Assembly (NCBI GenBank): GCA_037349105.1
Contig: JAYJMM010000063.1
Coordinates: 248,001 to 312,000 of the forward strand
Origin: Limnomonas spitsbergensis
Lineage: Eukaryota; Chlorophyta; Chlorophyceae; Chlamydomonadales
Direction of reading: 5' to 3'
DNA: 64,000 nucleotides
The notes beneath the pieces were generated by a model, which saw only the letters and a program-made list of their open reading frames with translations, ran no database searches and was not told where the DNA came from. Below, piece by piece: positions 11,001 to 22,401 of the stretch; position 1 is the first letter of the stretch, and every line of letters begins with the position of its first letter. A program made the position numbers and the translations under genes.

Positions 11001-12124
11001 AAGAATGCTCGGTGGCGACCAGACTTGAGTAATTTGGCTGCAAGGCCAGCTGGGATTTGATCGGTCTTCGTACGTGTACGGCATGGTCGGGATTCGTCTT
11101 CAGCGTCACACTGTCCAGCGTTATTGTCATGGGTCGGATCGGCTGGGCTAGAAGTGGTCTTCACAGCATGAGCAACCTGTACTGCACCTGTGCCACGTAA
11201 AACACACGAATTCAAGACCTCATGAACGACCCCGTCAGTGATGGTCATGAGACTAGACTGGTCTGGGCTGTACTGCAAATTACAAGAGTGTGTTTTCATG
11301 AAGTCTTCGCCAATGATTAAATCAATGGTATCGAGAAACGCTGGGAGGATGTGAACTGTAGCTTCAAAGTCAGTCCGGCCGAACGTAACAGTGAGACTCG
11401 CAGAACCTAGGACAGTACAGTCTCGACCAGCCGCAGTGGCCACTGCTCGATATTTACTTGAACGAATCTGGAGTCCGAGTTTCTTGGCAAGTTTGGCTCC
11501 CATGAAACATGTGGATGCCCCCGAATCAAATAGACACTTGAGGTTTTTGCCATGTGCTTGGCCGTGGTAGGTTGCTGCTAGGGGCTGGTCATCACCATCT
11601 TGGTGATTTCCATCTTGTTTTACATCCTTGTCTTGGCTGGTATGCAATATCTGGACTCGATCATCAACTTGTATCTTGGCTAGAACTCGACACTGGGCTG
11701 TTTCTCTTGTATCAGCTGGGATTACAAAGGCAAGTACTGGGGATGGTTTCATACCCTTATTCATAGCGGTACCAAGCGCTGAACTGGATTCGTATTTCTT
11801 GACTAGGAAAGAGTGTTGGAGTAGCGGTTGTAATCCTGCTGCTTGTCTGGAGGAAACTAGAAGACATGAACTGGTGTTGGGTCTGTTGTTCAAATAAAGC
11901 CTGGCTTGGCTTCTGGTTTTTGCAACGTAAATCTGGTGTTTGTCTGGAGAGTTGGAGTGAATGACTGGAAGCGTGCAGGTACAATTCAAATGTTCGTTAC
12001 AAATCACTCGGTCGTACGTCAGGAAGCTAGAGTTCATCAAGTCAGACACGTGATTCTCAACTGCAGTGCACACATGACATCTAGAGACAGGAGGGGGACC
12101 CGGGAATACCTCCTGCAAAAATTC
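8048..12124 (-). pseudogene. pol: Pol polyprotein, unit 2, broken by one amber codon in integrase
   Basis: The sequence matches unit 1 except for one change in the coding region. Plus-strand G at 3476 is A at 9178, turning a Gln codon (CAG) into TAG inside the integrase zinc finger, right after the last Cys of SSCASC. Residues up to about 982 (protease, reverse transcriptase, RNase H) stay open. The rest (integrase core and chromodomain, 8048-9175) is open but cut off. The product would have no working integrase, although the enzymes of unit 1 could act in trans. Confidence 0.93.
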
Positions 12125-12544
12125 CTACTGGGAAGGAGGCTTGTTTTCCTTCTTTTCAGGGCAGTTCTTGGCTTGGTGGCAACCTGCCCGGCAGTACCAG
12201 CACAGGTTGTACTCGTTCAATGACTGCTTGGCAGCGATGCTCAGTGCACCCACGTACTTGTAGTACGGGCAGGACTCGAACGGGGTCTTGAAGTTCTTGA
12301 CCTCCTTGCCGGAGCTGGTCTGGGCGCTGGGCTCGTTCTTCCTCTTCGGAACGGACTCGGTGTGTGCCAGCCGAGCGCGTCGCGGCTGCTGGAAATCTAG
12401 TGTTTTTGCAGGGTACTCTGGTTTGTGCACTGGTCTGGTATCTGGGCGGTAGCTGGGCTTGGTCACTGGTCGGTAATGGGGCTTGGAATCTGGACGGTAA
12501 CTGGAACTGGGTACTGGTACGACACACGTGCGTGCGCTAGTCAT
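12125..12544 (-). CDS. gag: Gag-like protein with CCHC zinc knuckle, unit 2
   Basis: Identical by eye to the gag of unit 1: 139 residues, CWYCRAGCHQAKNC knuckle, and the same TAG (12125-12127) separating it from the pol frame in the same phase. Because the two units are almost identical, the shared TAG is not independent evidence that readthrough is functional. Confidence 0.85.
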   Translation of the reverse strand: MTSARTCVVPVPSSSYRPDSKPHYRPVTKPSYRPDTRPVHKPEYPAKTLDFQQPRRARLAHTESVPKRKNEPSAQTSSGKEVKNFKTPFESCPYYKYVGALSIAAKQSLNEYNLCWYCRAGCHQAKNCPEKKENKPPSQ

Positions 12545-12974
12545 TGTTCACTGCGCGTTTGGATTTGTTTCGTTTAGCGACCATTAGATTGTGAATTACT
12601 GCGAAAGTTCAGCAATCAGGAAGCTCATGACTGGTCTGGACTGGAGGGTACGGAATTCAAACCGTCGGAGTCGAACAACTCAAGTTACGACACATACTGG
12701 ACTCAGTCAACGCAACAAGTGCGTGCCTGGGACTCGGGACAAGGGCTGGAAATCCGTCGGCTCCGCCGAGCTTGTCAGACGAATAGTAAATACTGTCGAG
12801 TTGCTCTGGGGTTGGCCCTGATCCGGACACTGGACTGGGGTCGGTACTGGAATTCGAATAGTTTTAACCCTGACAGGTCTAAGGGACGCGACTGCCCAGC
12901 GCGCGTGTCTCAAAACTCTTTCGAGCCGACGGCAGGGTTCTGTCAATGAAACTGCGACAGGATCGAACCGATAA

Positions 12975-12987
12975 GGCTCTGAAACCA
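12975..12987 (-). promoter_or_regulatory. Primer-binding site, unit 2
   Basis: Exact copy of the site at 7273-7285, one base from LTR 3, with the same T-arm-like block about 17 bases further in. Confidence 0.8.
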
Positions 12988-12988
12988 C

Positions 12989-13391
12989 TGAAGAGGTCCT
13001 AGGTGCCCTAGGGGGCAGGACTCTTATATCTAGACAGGGACTCACTAGTAGAGGAACGTGAAGGGGAGTCCGGGACGGTGTTGAGGGTAGACGAGTAGTC
13101 GGAGAGTTGACTGAGGGGGGACTAGGTGCTCACGAGGGGAGACTGCTGGAGACTAGAGATTTGATAGTGGGACAGTCAGGTATTGAGCCTGATGGATTGA
13201 TCTCGTCTGAGACTTCCCGATGCCTAGCAGAGCTCGCTTATATGGGAGGTGCAGGGTTTAACCCGTGAGGGTTCTGGTCTGGGCTTGCCAGGCGATCCTG
13301 CAACTTCCGTATGGAGCGTAAGCGCCGATAACGTAAGGCAGGTCGCGTCAGCGACTGGTAATTCTGGGGTACTGGTTACATGACCATTACA
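12989..13391 (-). repeat. LTR 3 (5' LTR of unit 2)
   Basis: Third 403-bp LTR, with the same TG...CA ends, followed at once by the right copy of the CTTGC target duplication. Confidence 0.93.
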
Positions 13392-14328
13392 CTTGCCCTT
13401 TAGCGGCATTCGCAACATCCTCAAATCTCGCATCAATACTTTGTGGACCGCATCTACAGCCTTGCATGTGAACCGCCCATACAAAACAGCTGTAGGCACG
13501 CGCACCACCACCCACTGCCCCATCTGCTCACATCCCAACGATACCCCAGGCCACCTCCTGGGCGGTTGTGCTCATTCCTCCATGTCCGCCTCATACATAG
13601 CTCGGCACAACCGAGCTGTCTGCCTCATTCAGACCGCTATTGCTAATGGCTCCCTTGGCTCCTCCTTTACTATCATGGATGCCACTTCCCATGCTAATCT
13701 CCCCTTCGGTGTCTATGACACCCGTCTTCCTCGTTGGATGGTGCCCCGACAACCACCCACTTTTCCAGACTCCTTTGATTACCGTGTCAAACTGCGTCCG
13801 GATTTGCTCAATGTCCAAGGTCTCGCGCATTCCGAATTCCTTAGTCTTCACCGCGCTGGTCACCTCTCAAGCTCACACACTATGTCCCGCCTCCAGAGGA
13901 CTTCCATCGTACATGTCGTTGAAATCGGTTACACCTCTGAATTGTCTTTCCAACAATGCCATACCCGTAAATCAGAGCAACATTTACAACTTATCCTTCT
14001 CCTCAAACATAATGGTTGGACAGTTTCCTTAGCACCCGTCCTCCCTCCAGCCCCCCTACCTGATCGTCAGCCGACCGTGCTCATTCCACTCCCTCCTCCT
14101 AACCCGCCACCTTCCCATATCATCCTTCTGGGCACCTCAGGATTTCTCTTTCGCCATGCTGATAAAATTCGCAGTATGCTCGGTGTCTCCAAACATGGTA
14201 TCTCATCAGTCCTCAGCCATCTCACGCGACATACCATTCGCTGCCATGTTAACCTCTTGCGTCTACGCCGTCATTTGGAAAATTCCCATGCACATTATTG
14301 CCCTGTCCCCCTTAACGACCCTCCTTAA
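13392..14328 (+). pseudogene. Non-LTR retroelement, downstream part: zinc motif and PD-(D/E)XK-like endonuclease
   Basis: This is the continuation of the ORF cut by the gypsy block (the frame matches across the site when one CTTGC is removed). Near its start is CPICSHPNDTPGHLLGGC, the CX2C...H...C zinc motif that follows RNase H in many LINE ORF2 proteins. Further on, RPDLLN followed by VHVVEIGYTSE and LLLKHNGWTV matches the layout of a restriction-like (PD-(D/E)XK) endonuclease, as in R2/Dualen-type elements, with the usual Lys not obvious. The C-terminal ~70 residues (LGTSGFLFRHADKIRSMLGV...) fit the tail of that module. The frame is open for 311 codons and ends TAA. The element as a whole is broken upstream. 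Confidence 0.7.
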
Positions 14329-14767
14329 CGAACTTAATTCCTGTTTCCCGGTGTACGGCATTTCAAATGTCGTATTCCACAAGAAATGCTAAGGCGTTTT
14401 CTTTCTTTACTGGCGGCATCCACGGCACATGGTCGAGGGTTCGAAACTGCCGTTCGGCAACGCCATTTCGCCCTCACTCTCCGGAGGGACTTGAAAGACC
14501 CCTCTTCGTGCTCAGCAAGGAGAGTGTGACTAGTAGCGACAGGGTCCCGAGTGCACCACTTGGTGTGCGAATCGGTTGGTGAATAAAAAGGGACCCCATA
14601 ACCATAGGTTGCGGGTGCACAGGCCCTCTCTCGAGAGGCGATCGCTTAAGTGCGGCTAGTCTGTGAGCACACTTTGCCATCCTCAAATCCACGCCTGAAA
14701 ACGGAGTTCCTTCCTTTCCTTTCCTTTCATCATCACACAGTGTCAGTCATTGATAATATAGGGAGGC
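14329..14767 (+). other. 3' tail of the non-LTR element and spacer
   Basis: Non-coding sequence after the ORF stop. A CTTTC-rich tract near 14710-14730 (ccttcctttcctttcctttc) may mark the 3' end of the element. No poly(A) tail and no second target duplication were found. Confidence 0.4.
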
Positions 14768-14982
14768 ATGGATAATGCCGCTCACGAGTGCAGCCACTCC
14801 TGCACTGTAACGCACGAATTCGGCAACCTTTTCAAATGCCACACATCCGGCGTGCTACACGTCTGCGATATCAACTGCAACCAAAGGCTCTACCATGATC
14901 GATACAGCAACATATGTAGAGTCTCTAAAAGAGTCCTTGCGAACATCGATCCCGCGCACAACTCAGAAGCTCAGACGTTCAG
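14768..14982 (+). CDS. Cys/His-rich protein, first exon (function unknown)
   Basis: An ATG at 14768 opens a 72-codon stretch ending at a good donor (TTCAG|GTAAGG at 14983). It holds evenly spaced Cys and His: HECSHSC, FKCHTSGVLHVCD, NCNQRLYHD, NICRVSKR. This pattern looks like a zinc-binding segment and reminds me of the CDxxCNQRxxYD motif at the C-terminus of some plant F-box proteins (memory, unverified). I could not place later exons, so this may be a partial or dead gene. Confidence 0.4.
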
Positions 14983-15907
14983 GTAAGGTTATGACAAGCA
15001 AATGGGAAAGGCAAGCCTGAAGGCTGATGTATTCTTAAGGAGAGCGTCGAATCGATATTCACGGGGTACTAGCGGGGTACTAGTCCCTCAACATTGTGTC
15101 ACGGGTATTTTGTCGTTCAGAAGGCTTACAGCTATGGTTAGAGATATTTATAATTCAGTCGCATAAAAGCAATTTTTTGGTTAGGTGCTTCAGCAGCAGC
15201 CTCTCCTCATCCCTTTTCTGCTTTGAGGCTGCATGGAGGGCTGACGAAGATTAGTCACAACAAGCATGTCTTTCAGGATCACAACCATGTGCCATGCTGT
15301 TGGTTACTCATGCCTGTACTGCAATTTATTTTGGTGTCCTGAAGGTCTTTCGATGCTGTGCCGTGCTAGCCAAGCATGCCGTGGCTTCAAACTGCAAGCC
15401 ATGGCTACATGCCATGATGAGTGCATGTGATCAGTATGAGATTCTTCGGCACTCGCATGCTGATGTGTTGGCCTGGATTCACGAAAAATCTTTGGTACAG
15501 GTCTCACTATCCTGTAGTGAGAGTATCATGCTAGCCAGATCAGTGAACCCTTTCTGACATGGCTTCCGCGGGGATGCGTTGGCGCTGTAATGACAACGAT
15601 GTTGTTTGGTGGGGGTTGCTGTAGGGTGCACTAGACCACTTTAGGGGGACTGCTGCAGCCACCACTGGGCGGATTAGGATTTCACCTTGACCGGCCTATA
15701 GACAGTTGCCCAGGCAACAGGACTGACTAGCTGCACGAATATCTGCTAGCTGTACCTGCAGATCGTAGCTTAAGTGTACCTTAGGCACCCTACCAGTTAA
15801 ACTGGTGCAGCTAGCAGGATACGAAGTGACAAGCCTCCAAGCGGTAGTTCAAACAATGCATCTTCATGTGCGCGTGGTAACCAACAGTTGGTCTAAAGAA
15901 AGAAAGA
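14983..15907. other. No recognisable gene
   Basis: Probable intron or spacer. Short ORFs here show no family motif. There is a duplicated 'ggggtactag' at 15062-15085. Confidence 0.4.
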
Positions 15908-16143
15908 AAAAACAGGTCAATGAATCTCCCATGTGAATGACTGAATACCATACCTTCTTGGCCACCTGCTGATGGGGGAAAACTGTGTTGTGCGCACCGG
16001 GTATGTGGCGCGCAGGAAACGGAGAAAAAACAGGTCAATGAATCTCCCATGTGAATAACTGAATACCGTACCTTCTTGGCCACTTGCTGATGGGGGAAAA
16101 CTGTGTTGTGCGCACCGGGTATGTGGCGCGCAGGAAACGGAGC
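15908..16143 (-). repeat. 118-bp tandem duplication of an exon 3' edge plus donor
   Basis: Two copies, about 96% alike by eye, run from the 'caggtcaatg' at 15913 and at 16031. On the minus strand each holds the last ~55 nt of the neighbouring exon, its splice donor (AAG|GTACGG or AAG|GTATGG) and the start of the intron. Confidence 0.8.
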
Positions 16144-16292
16144 GTCAAGGTCAACGACGCGGAAGTATCGGCCAAACGTCAGTTCAGCTAGGGCATCGGC
16201 ATTGCTAGCAAGGGCGCGGCACTGATGCAGTGACAAAGGGCATGCAGGCAGAACGAGAGGTCCAGGAGACGAAACAAACGATTCGCTCCATG
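16072..16292 (-). CDS. Internal exon of an unidentified minus-strand gene, weak rhodanese-like signature
   Basis: On the minus strand the acceptor CGTTGACAG| precedes an open 221-nt exon, which ends at the donor AAG|GTACGG (16071). The peptide includes GRYFRVVDLDAPFPARHIPGA, then HNTVFPHQQVAKK. The 'VVDLD...HIPGA' spacing resembles the first half of a rhodanese domain, but no catalytic Cys is in view, so the call is weak. Both exon edges are echoed in the flanking introns: the 3' edge once (15908-16143) and the 5' edge several times (16293-16720). No other exon could be placed. Confidence 0.4.
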
Positions 16293-16720
16293 CTGTCAAC
16301 GCTTCGACCAGGTGCCACGAAATTTTCTTTGCATGCTCTCAACACATGAGGCGAACGGATCTGCGTTGTGCTTCATGCCCTCAGCCCTTCACCCTGGCTG
16401 GAGTCAGAAGAGCTTCAAAACTGCTTTGTATGCTATCAACAGTTGAACACCGGGATTCAGTGCTGTGAAACTTGTTGCATCTTGCCAACACTAAAGGTCA
16501 GTTGGTCGGATACTAGTTGCGCTCTGTATGTGCCCTCAACGATTCACAGTCCACACATGATGAGCCAGGCGAGTTGTACTTCTCGCTATGAACGCAGGAA
16601 GTGACGGGGATAAACAAGCGCAGTGTTTATGCTTTCAAATGATCACTGAAGTCACGTGAGTTGGGGAGGGATCAGTGCTGCGCTTCATGCTCTCCACGCT
16701 TCACCCGGAAGCCATGAGAT
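16293..16720 (-). repeat. Array of decayed copies of the exon 5' edge and splice acceptor
   Basis: Read on the plus strand, the exon start 'ccatgctgtcaacgcttc' recurs as 'gcatgctctcaacacatg' (16331), 'catgccctcagcccttc' (16375), 'tatgctatcaacagttg' (16431), 'tatgtgccctcaacgattc' (16527), 'tatgctttcaaatgatc' (16627) and 'catgctctccacgcttc' (16686). Spacing is 45-100 bp and divergence is high. Confidence 0.6.
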
Positions 16721-17837
16721 TTGTATTGCACAGTCTGTAGACCTCCACTGCTGCATTTGTATGCCCACCCACATTGTAAGTCCTTATGCCGGTGGGGTGT
16801 GCCTACTTCGGCCTTGCCATGCTTTTGGCTCAAATGGGCAATGCTTGAGTGCGTGCTATTGCATCCGGCATCAGCAGTGATGCCGCACATTGAATGCCGC
16901 CCATTGAAAGACGGGTTGCCAGTCCTAAACCTACCGATACTCGCGCGATACTCGGCATTTATGCATCAATTCTTAACCGACGCCCACCAGACTTGATTTT
17001 GATATTTATAGAGGGGACCCGCCAGCAATCTGCCTGGAGGGATACCAAGGATGAGGCCTCTCCAGTTTTCTAGCCCACGTCAATTTATGACTGGACAGAA
17101 CATTGGCTGGATTTTGACCCTCGCCGACTCGTGCCAGGTGAACAGTATTGGTTGGATCTGGGTCGTTCACTCCTCGGGGCTGACGTTTCAAATGTCCACA
17201 ATATGGACCTCCATAATTTCTAGTTGGAACGGGCTTTGAAATTGTTTATTTATCCTTACACCCAAGTAGTGCGTCTCTTTTCTCTCACTTCCTGGCTTTC
17301 TTTAAGGAAGATGTTTTGAATTTAAGATTGCATCCATGTGTTGCTGCGGTTTGCTTTTCTGGTACATTCGTTTTTTGCGTTCATGCCATTTTCCTGTAAT
17401 TTTAGGTAATTTAGCATGGATGTGTCATTCAAGTTGAATTATTGCCATGCCCATTGATTTGTCGGTTTTATTTGTGAACCCCTTTTTGGATCTTGGGACA
17501 AATAACACCTGGTCTTGGCTTTGTAGATCAATCATGCAATGTTTCTGATTGTTTGCAGATTGTTCTTCGTGTATCGAATGTACCATGCCAGACTCATCCA
17601 GCCAGGCAGCTGGCCTACTTTACCGGTTTACCCGGCCTTTTTGACCGGGTGCTCTTGACCTTGCCTGCTTGCTATCGAAATGGCATTTACCGGTAGACTG
17701 CATCACGCTTTTTGATTTCACATTGAAGTATTGTACTGCCGGCACTACGGTAGGTTACCCAGCTTTAATAGCTCATGCCCGATGTAAACAAGCAAGAGCT
17801 GTCAACTTTCCTTCCCTGGCACGATTGTCTGGCGCAA
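16721..17837. other. No recognisable gene
   Basis: Short ORFs only, AT-rich toward 17300-17500. Nothing identified. Confidence 0.4.
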
Positions 17838-17845
17838 GATGTGTC

Positions 17846-19008
17846 CAGGGTTACCCAGTACGGGCCGTATTGGCCTAAAATCCCGTACCGTATCCGTACC
17901 GTACCGTACCGTTTGCAACACGGCCAAGTACGGTCGCCATTTCCTGCACTGCATGACTGCATGAGAGCGATGGAGGTAGCGCTGCGAACAGGAATGCAGC
18001 GTACACGGCTGATTCGCATTGGATTTTGCAGCCGTCATCGAAGGCTGGCCAGGCCAAGCGTGGGCGATACAAATTTTGTAATTATATTATCGTCAACACT
18101 ACGCGATTTACCAATCACCTCGCGGGCATAACAGGACAAGTTGCGGCGTGTAAGACGTTAGGACGGGTGATACAGGCATATTGCGGTGATGTCGTGTGAT
18201 CGTCTCCCTCGTCTGGCAAATCCACACCGTCCACAGTCCACACATCCAGGGCATCAAAATCTACGTAAGCTCGCTCGCTTCCAGTGGTAAAGAGGCATTC
18301 GTTGCTCGTGAAAGTACAAGTCTAATCCAAAACCTAGTGGCAATAAGACAGAACTTGGCACCAAGTCACAATCCAAAGCTGCATAGAGGGAGGAGGGCAG
18401 GAGGCCAGGAGGAGTAGGAGCCCATGAGTCCAGGACTCCCAGGAGGGAGGCAAGACACAGGAGCTCCGTGTCTCCTTACGAAGTGATTTCCATGCATGCC
18501 ATGCAACTCAGCAACTATGCAAGGTGATTCTGAGGCCTCTTGTTTCTATTGCTATATTCATGCATGTAAAATTTCATGTGCCATGCTGGTGGGTAGCGTT
18601 TATATGGACTAGCTGAATTACTGAAATGCTGAATGGCATGTTGGAACATTGTAATGGCGATCTGTGAGGAGTTTGGGACTGCATCAATGATCATATTTTC
18701 TCCTATCATGTCAGCCTGGTAAATCTGCATGCATGCATGGAGATCCTTGGTGGTTATTTGGGGGCCATGCAAAAATTGCATGGGGACTGTCATGCAGCCA
18801 TGCAGTATGTCAGGATGTGCATGGGATCAAACAGTCATGTGAGTGTTGCATGCATGTCTTTCTCTGTGTGGATCCTGCTGTTCTGAGCCTTGAAAATGGG
18901 GAAAATCTTGGACCGTATTGGCCTACCGTAACGTCCCTTTTGTCCGTACCGTATCCGTACCGTACCGCACCGTATTCCCGTACCGTGTTTCCGTACCGGG
19001 TTACCCTG
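17846..19008. mobile_element. Non-autonomous hAT-type DNA transposon A
   Basis: The element is 1,163 bp. It starts CAGGGTTACCCAGTACGG and ends CCGTACCGGGTTACCCTG, which are imperfect terminal inverted repeats. The 8-bp duplication GATGTGTC flanks it at 17838-17845 and 19009-19016. A CAGGG terminus with an 8-bp duplication is the hAT signature. Near each end there is a block of CCGTA repeats (17868-17920 and 18918-19000), the kind of subterminal array that hAT transposases bind in known members. No transposase ORF is present. Confidence 0.85.
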
Positions 19009-19016
19009 GATGTGTC

Positions 19017-19481
19017 CCATCCATATGATTGGATAGTGGAAAGCGTGGTCAACAGCATGCCATGCATGCAGGCCATTGTAGGGATGGCGGGTGATGCTCA
19101 TATACAGATGTATGTCTGATTGGATTCCCTGGATTTGTAAGTGGTCACCAGCCATGCCGTGATCCAGGTTGGTATGGTATTCCACTATTCCCTCCCATCA
19201 CTGCAAACTAAATTTGATTTGGTCGCACATGTTGCCTTTACAAGCTGCCTTTAGCCCTTTATTTGCGGGCGTTTGGCACCTCAACCGACTCAGCCAAAGA
19301 TAGATGAGGAAGCAGTGACCAGGAAGTTGCCACCCCTGCGAGCCCCCATGGCCTGTCCGGGGGATCGGTCCTTGAGTACGGCAAATCTCTGCCGGCGCCG
19401 GACACTCGACCGGGTATCTCCTATTTATTGCAGCAGGTATAGAGTTAACAACCACGTTCTAATTTATTAAGTATTCATAAA
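19017..19481. other. Spacer upstream of the CDPK relic
   Basis: No gene seen. The sequence just before the ATG is AT-rich (aatttattaagtattcataa), but no clear promoter motif can be assigned. Confidence 0.35.
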
Positions 19482-20249
19482 ATGCCATCGGTCCCAAAGA
19501 AGGGGAAATGTGCGGTGACAAGCGAGGGGGGGGGGGAAAGCTGGGAACACAGAGGTGCCGCTGCCAGCCTCAACAGACCTCCAGAAAAAAGATACGAAAT
19601 TTGGAAAAAAAACTTGCCACTCGAAAGGCCGATGGGGAGCAGCTCGCTGTGAAGTCGATCGCAAAATCCAAGCTGATGTGCATAGAGGACGTTCAAGATG
19701 TCCAAGGCGAGGTGGCCATCATGAACTTGGTCGCGGGGCACAAGAATGTGGTGAGTTGCGTACTGAAGGTACGCCACTACGCACGAATGCATTACGGCAT
19801 TCGTCGGTTGACGCACCGGTTGACGTGTCTTTTCCCCGGCGATTTCTCTGATTTGTCCTGATGACAACCTTGTTCCATTCACTCGACCATCCTCAATCAT
19901 CGGCAACTTCCCCTCACAGACCACTCACGAGGACAATGAATCTGCACATCTTGTCATGGAGTTGTGCTCCGGCGGAGAGCTGTTCGACAGCATCGTGGAG
20001 GCGGGCAATTATTCTGAGAAGAAGGCCGCTCTGATTTTCCGACAGATGGTAGAAGTGATCAACCATTGCCAAGGGTTGGGTGTCATGCACCGCGATCTCA
20101 AGCCTGAAAACTTTCTGCTCACCAGCAAGGAGGCCGATGGCGAGCTGAAGCTGACAGACTTTGGGCTCAGCACATTCTTCAAGAACGGGCAGCGCTTTGG
20201 AGACCTTGTAGGATCTCCGTACTACGTAGCTCCTGAGGTAAGTCCTGCT

Positions 20250-20370
20250 GCATGCGTGAACAACCAGACCATGCATGCATGGTCTCTTCACATGCTAGTC
20301 CATGCATGCATGGTCTCTTTCCATGCTAGACCATGCATGCTGGTCTCTTTGCATGCATGGCCTCTCTACA
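20250..20370. repeat. ATGCATGC-rich intronic repeat
   Basis: Four imperfect units of CCATGCATGCATGGTCTCTT within intron 2 of the CDPK relic. Each is self-complementary at ATGCAT. Confidence 0.7.
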
Positions 20371-22401
20371 TGCTTATCTAACTAAAGGATTATTCAAATT
20401 TTCAAATGTCTGATCCCCTCGTGATATTTTCTAACGTCGCCCTCTACTTGTGTACATTTTCAGGTCCTGCGGAAAAACTATGGCCATGAAGCTGACATGT
20501 GGTCCCTACTCCCTCGGAGTCATCCTGTACATCCTCCTGTCTGGAATGCCGCCTTTCTGGGGCAATACCGAGGTACAACTCATGTTCAATGAAGAGAGCA
20601 GATGATGCAATCAGGGCCATCTTAATATAAACGTCGCTGACCCTGACCCTTGTCAATAAAGTACATTTGTATGTCACCGATGGCATGCCTGAATCAGCCT
20701 TTAACAAAAAATATCCTAACTAAGCTCCTTGTTATTGTGCAGGAGCAGATCTTCAAGATGGTGTTGCGCGGACATGTCGACTTCACACTTGACCCCTGGC
20801 CAAAGCTCTCTGAAGCTGCCAAGGACTGTGTCAAGAGGCTGCTTGATCAGGTATGAGCCGGAGTGCCTTTCTTTAATCCCATGGGGCGCCAAAAGGATGA
20901 CACATATTTTTCCGCTGGCCTGGTGCTTGGGACCTTCCCATGCTTGCCCCATGGATGCTGTGCCTCCACGGACGGCAGATCAAATCGCGTGTCTCATCAA
21001 TCGGTACTTCACCGGAGATTTAATTTGATGCCCCCAATCGTAATTTGTTACGTTTGTGTCTGGCTTCAATACTTTTCCTGGGTGACGGGTAGTTGTTATG
21101 TTGACCAGTATTTATATGGGGTTAAGTCTGAGTTCCCGATCTTCTTCATCCATCAGCAGCAGGGGGCAGGTCAGCTAGGTGCTGCGCCGAACAGATAATA
21201 CAGGATAGACCTGGCTGGATAGATCTGGCTGGATAAACCCGGCAGGGCAGATCCTGATAGATCCCGGATTTGTGAGGCACTAGAACACAGTCCAGCACAA
21301 CACATTGTGGCACCCTGCTGCTGCTGATGGAGGAGGTCAGATGCAGGAAGCAGCGCAGCTCTCACCACCCAATGGGATGCAGCTCTTTCAGCCAAAGAGG
21401 GGCATAGGTTCTTCTTTCAGTGTTCCATTTGCAAAACCTTCCGAGGTCGTGTATGGCAGCAAAACTGAAACTCAATGGTGAAACTGCTAACTAAGGGTAT
21501 TCAAAATTCTGTGCTCGACTTTGAAACCCTGCGAATGCTTGTACCAATGATGAGCCTCTGTTTTCTGTGTCGGAATAACCCCATGCAATTTTGCAGGATG
21601 TGTCCAAGCGTGCAACTGCTGCCCAGATCCTGAAGCACGAATGGCTGTCCGAGGGGGGAGCATCTGACACATCTCTGGACAGCGAATGAGGCAATTCGCC
21701 CAGGCCAACAAACTCAAAAAGATGTTCATGATGGTCGTGGGGCAGCACCTGTCGGTAGATGACATCACAGGTAGGCATTTGGCGGCTTCCTTCATCCACG
21801 CAATTGTTTGCGTATTGATTTATTTATGGCATGTGTCAGGTATCTATTACAAGGCATCTCACAAGGATTTGGACTTTGTCCACACCAAGCCCTATCTACT
21901 TGTTGAACGGGCATTGCCTACACATGGAGCATATAAGGCTCTAGCTAGGGTGGGCCTTTGTTTGAAAATAAATTGTTTGAAAATAAAGCCTGTTTTTGGT
22001 GCTGTGTTTTCAAACAGAAGCACCAAGAGTTCGCGACAGATTATGTTTTGAAGACTGCTTAAACTGACAATCTGGCTATCATATTTATTTTAATATTTGG
22101 TGCGTATGGATTCCAGAGTGAGCCATGAATCATGCACTTGCCCCGTCATGCATTCCCCAGGCCTCAAGTAGCTGTTCAAGAGCATCGATACAGACGGCAA
22201 CGGCACCATCACCATCGAGGAGATGCGCATTTCGCTCAGCAAGTGGGAGCACAAGATCGACGACCTTGCTGAATTGATGCGGATCGCAGATGTGGACAGT
22301 GACGGTCTGATTGACTACAATGAGTTTGTGGCAGCGACCATGCAGATCAGCAAGTTGAAGCAGGACGATCTCCTCCGCAAGGCATTCGCCCTGCTGGACT
22401 C

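Larger units (their letters stand above)
1585..13391 (-). mobile_element. Tandem Ty3/gypsy chromovirus pair sharing the middle LTR
   Basis: Two 5,299-bp internal regions alternate with three 403-bp LTRs at an exact period of 5,702 bp. Coding is on the minus strand, so each 5' LTR is the one at the higher coordinate. Each unit has a primer-binding site, gag, pol with a C-terminal chromodomain, and a polypurine tract. By eye the two units differ at only two bases (2320 A versus 8022 G; 3476 G versus 9178 A), and the second change creates a stop codon. One CTTGC duplication flanks the whole block. The layout can arise by unequal exchange between LTRs, by integration of a tandem cDNA, or as an assembly artefact. 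Confidence 0.93.

Noticed and set aside
17249..17480. AT-rich region as a promoter
   Set aside because: No downstream gene could be supported, so no regulatory call is made.
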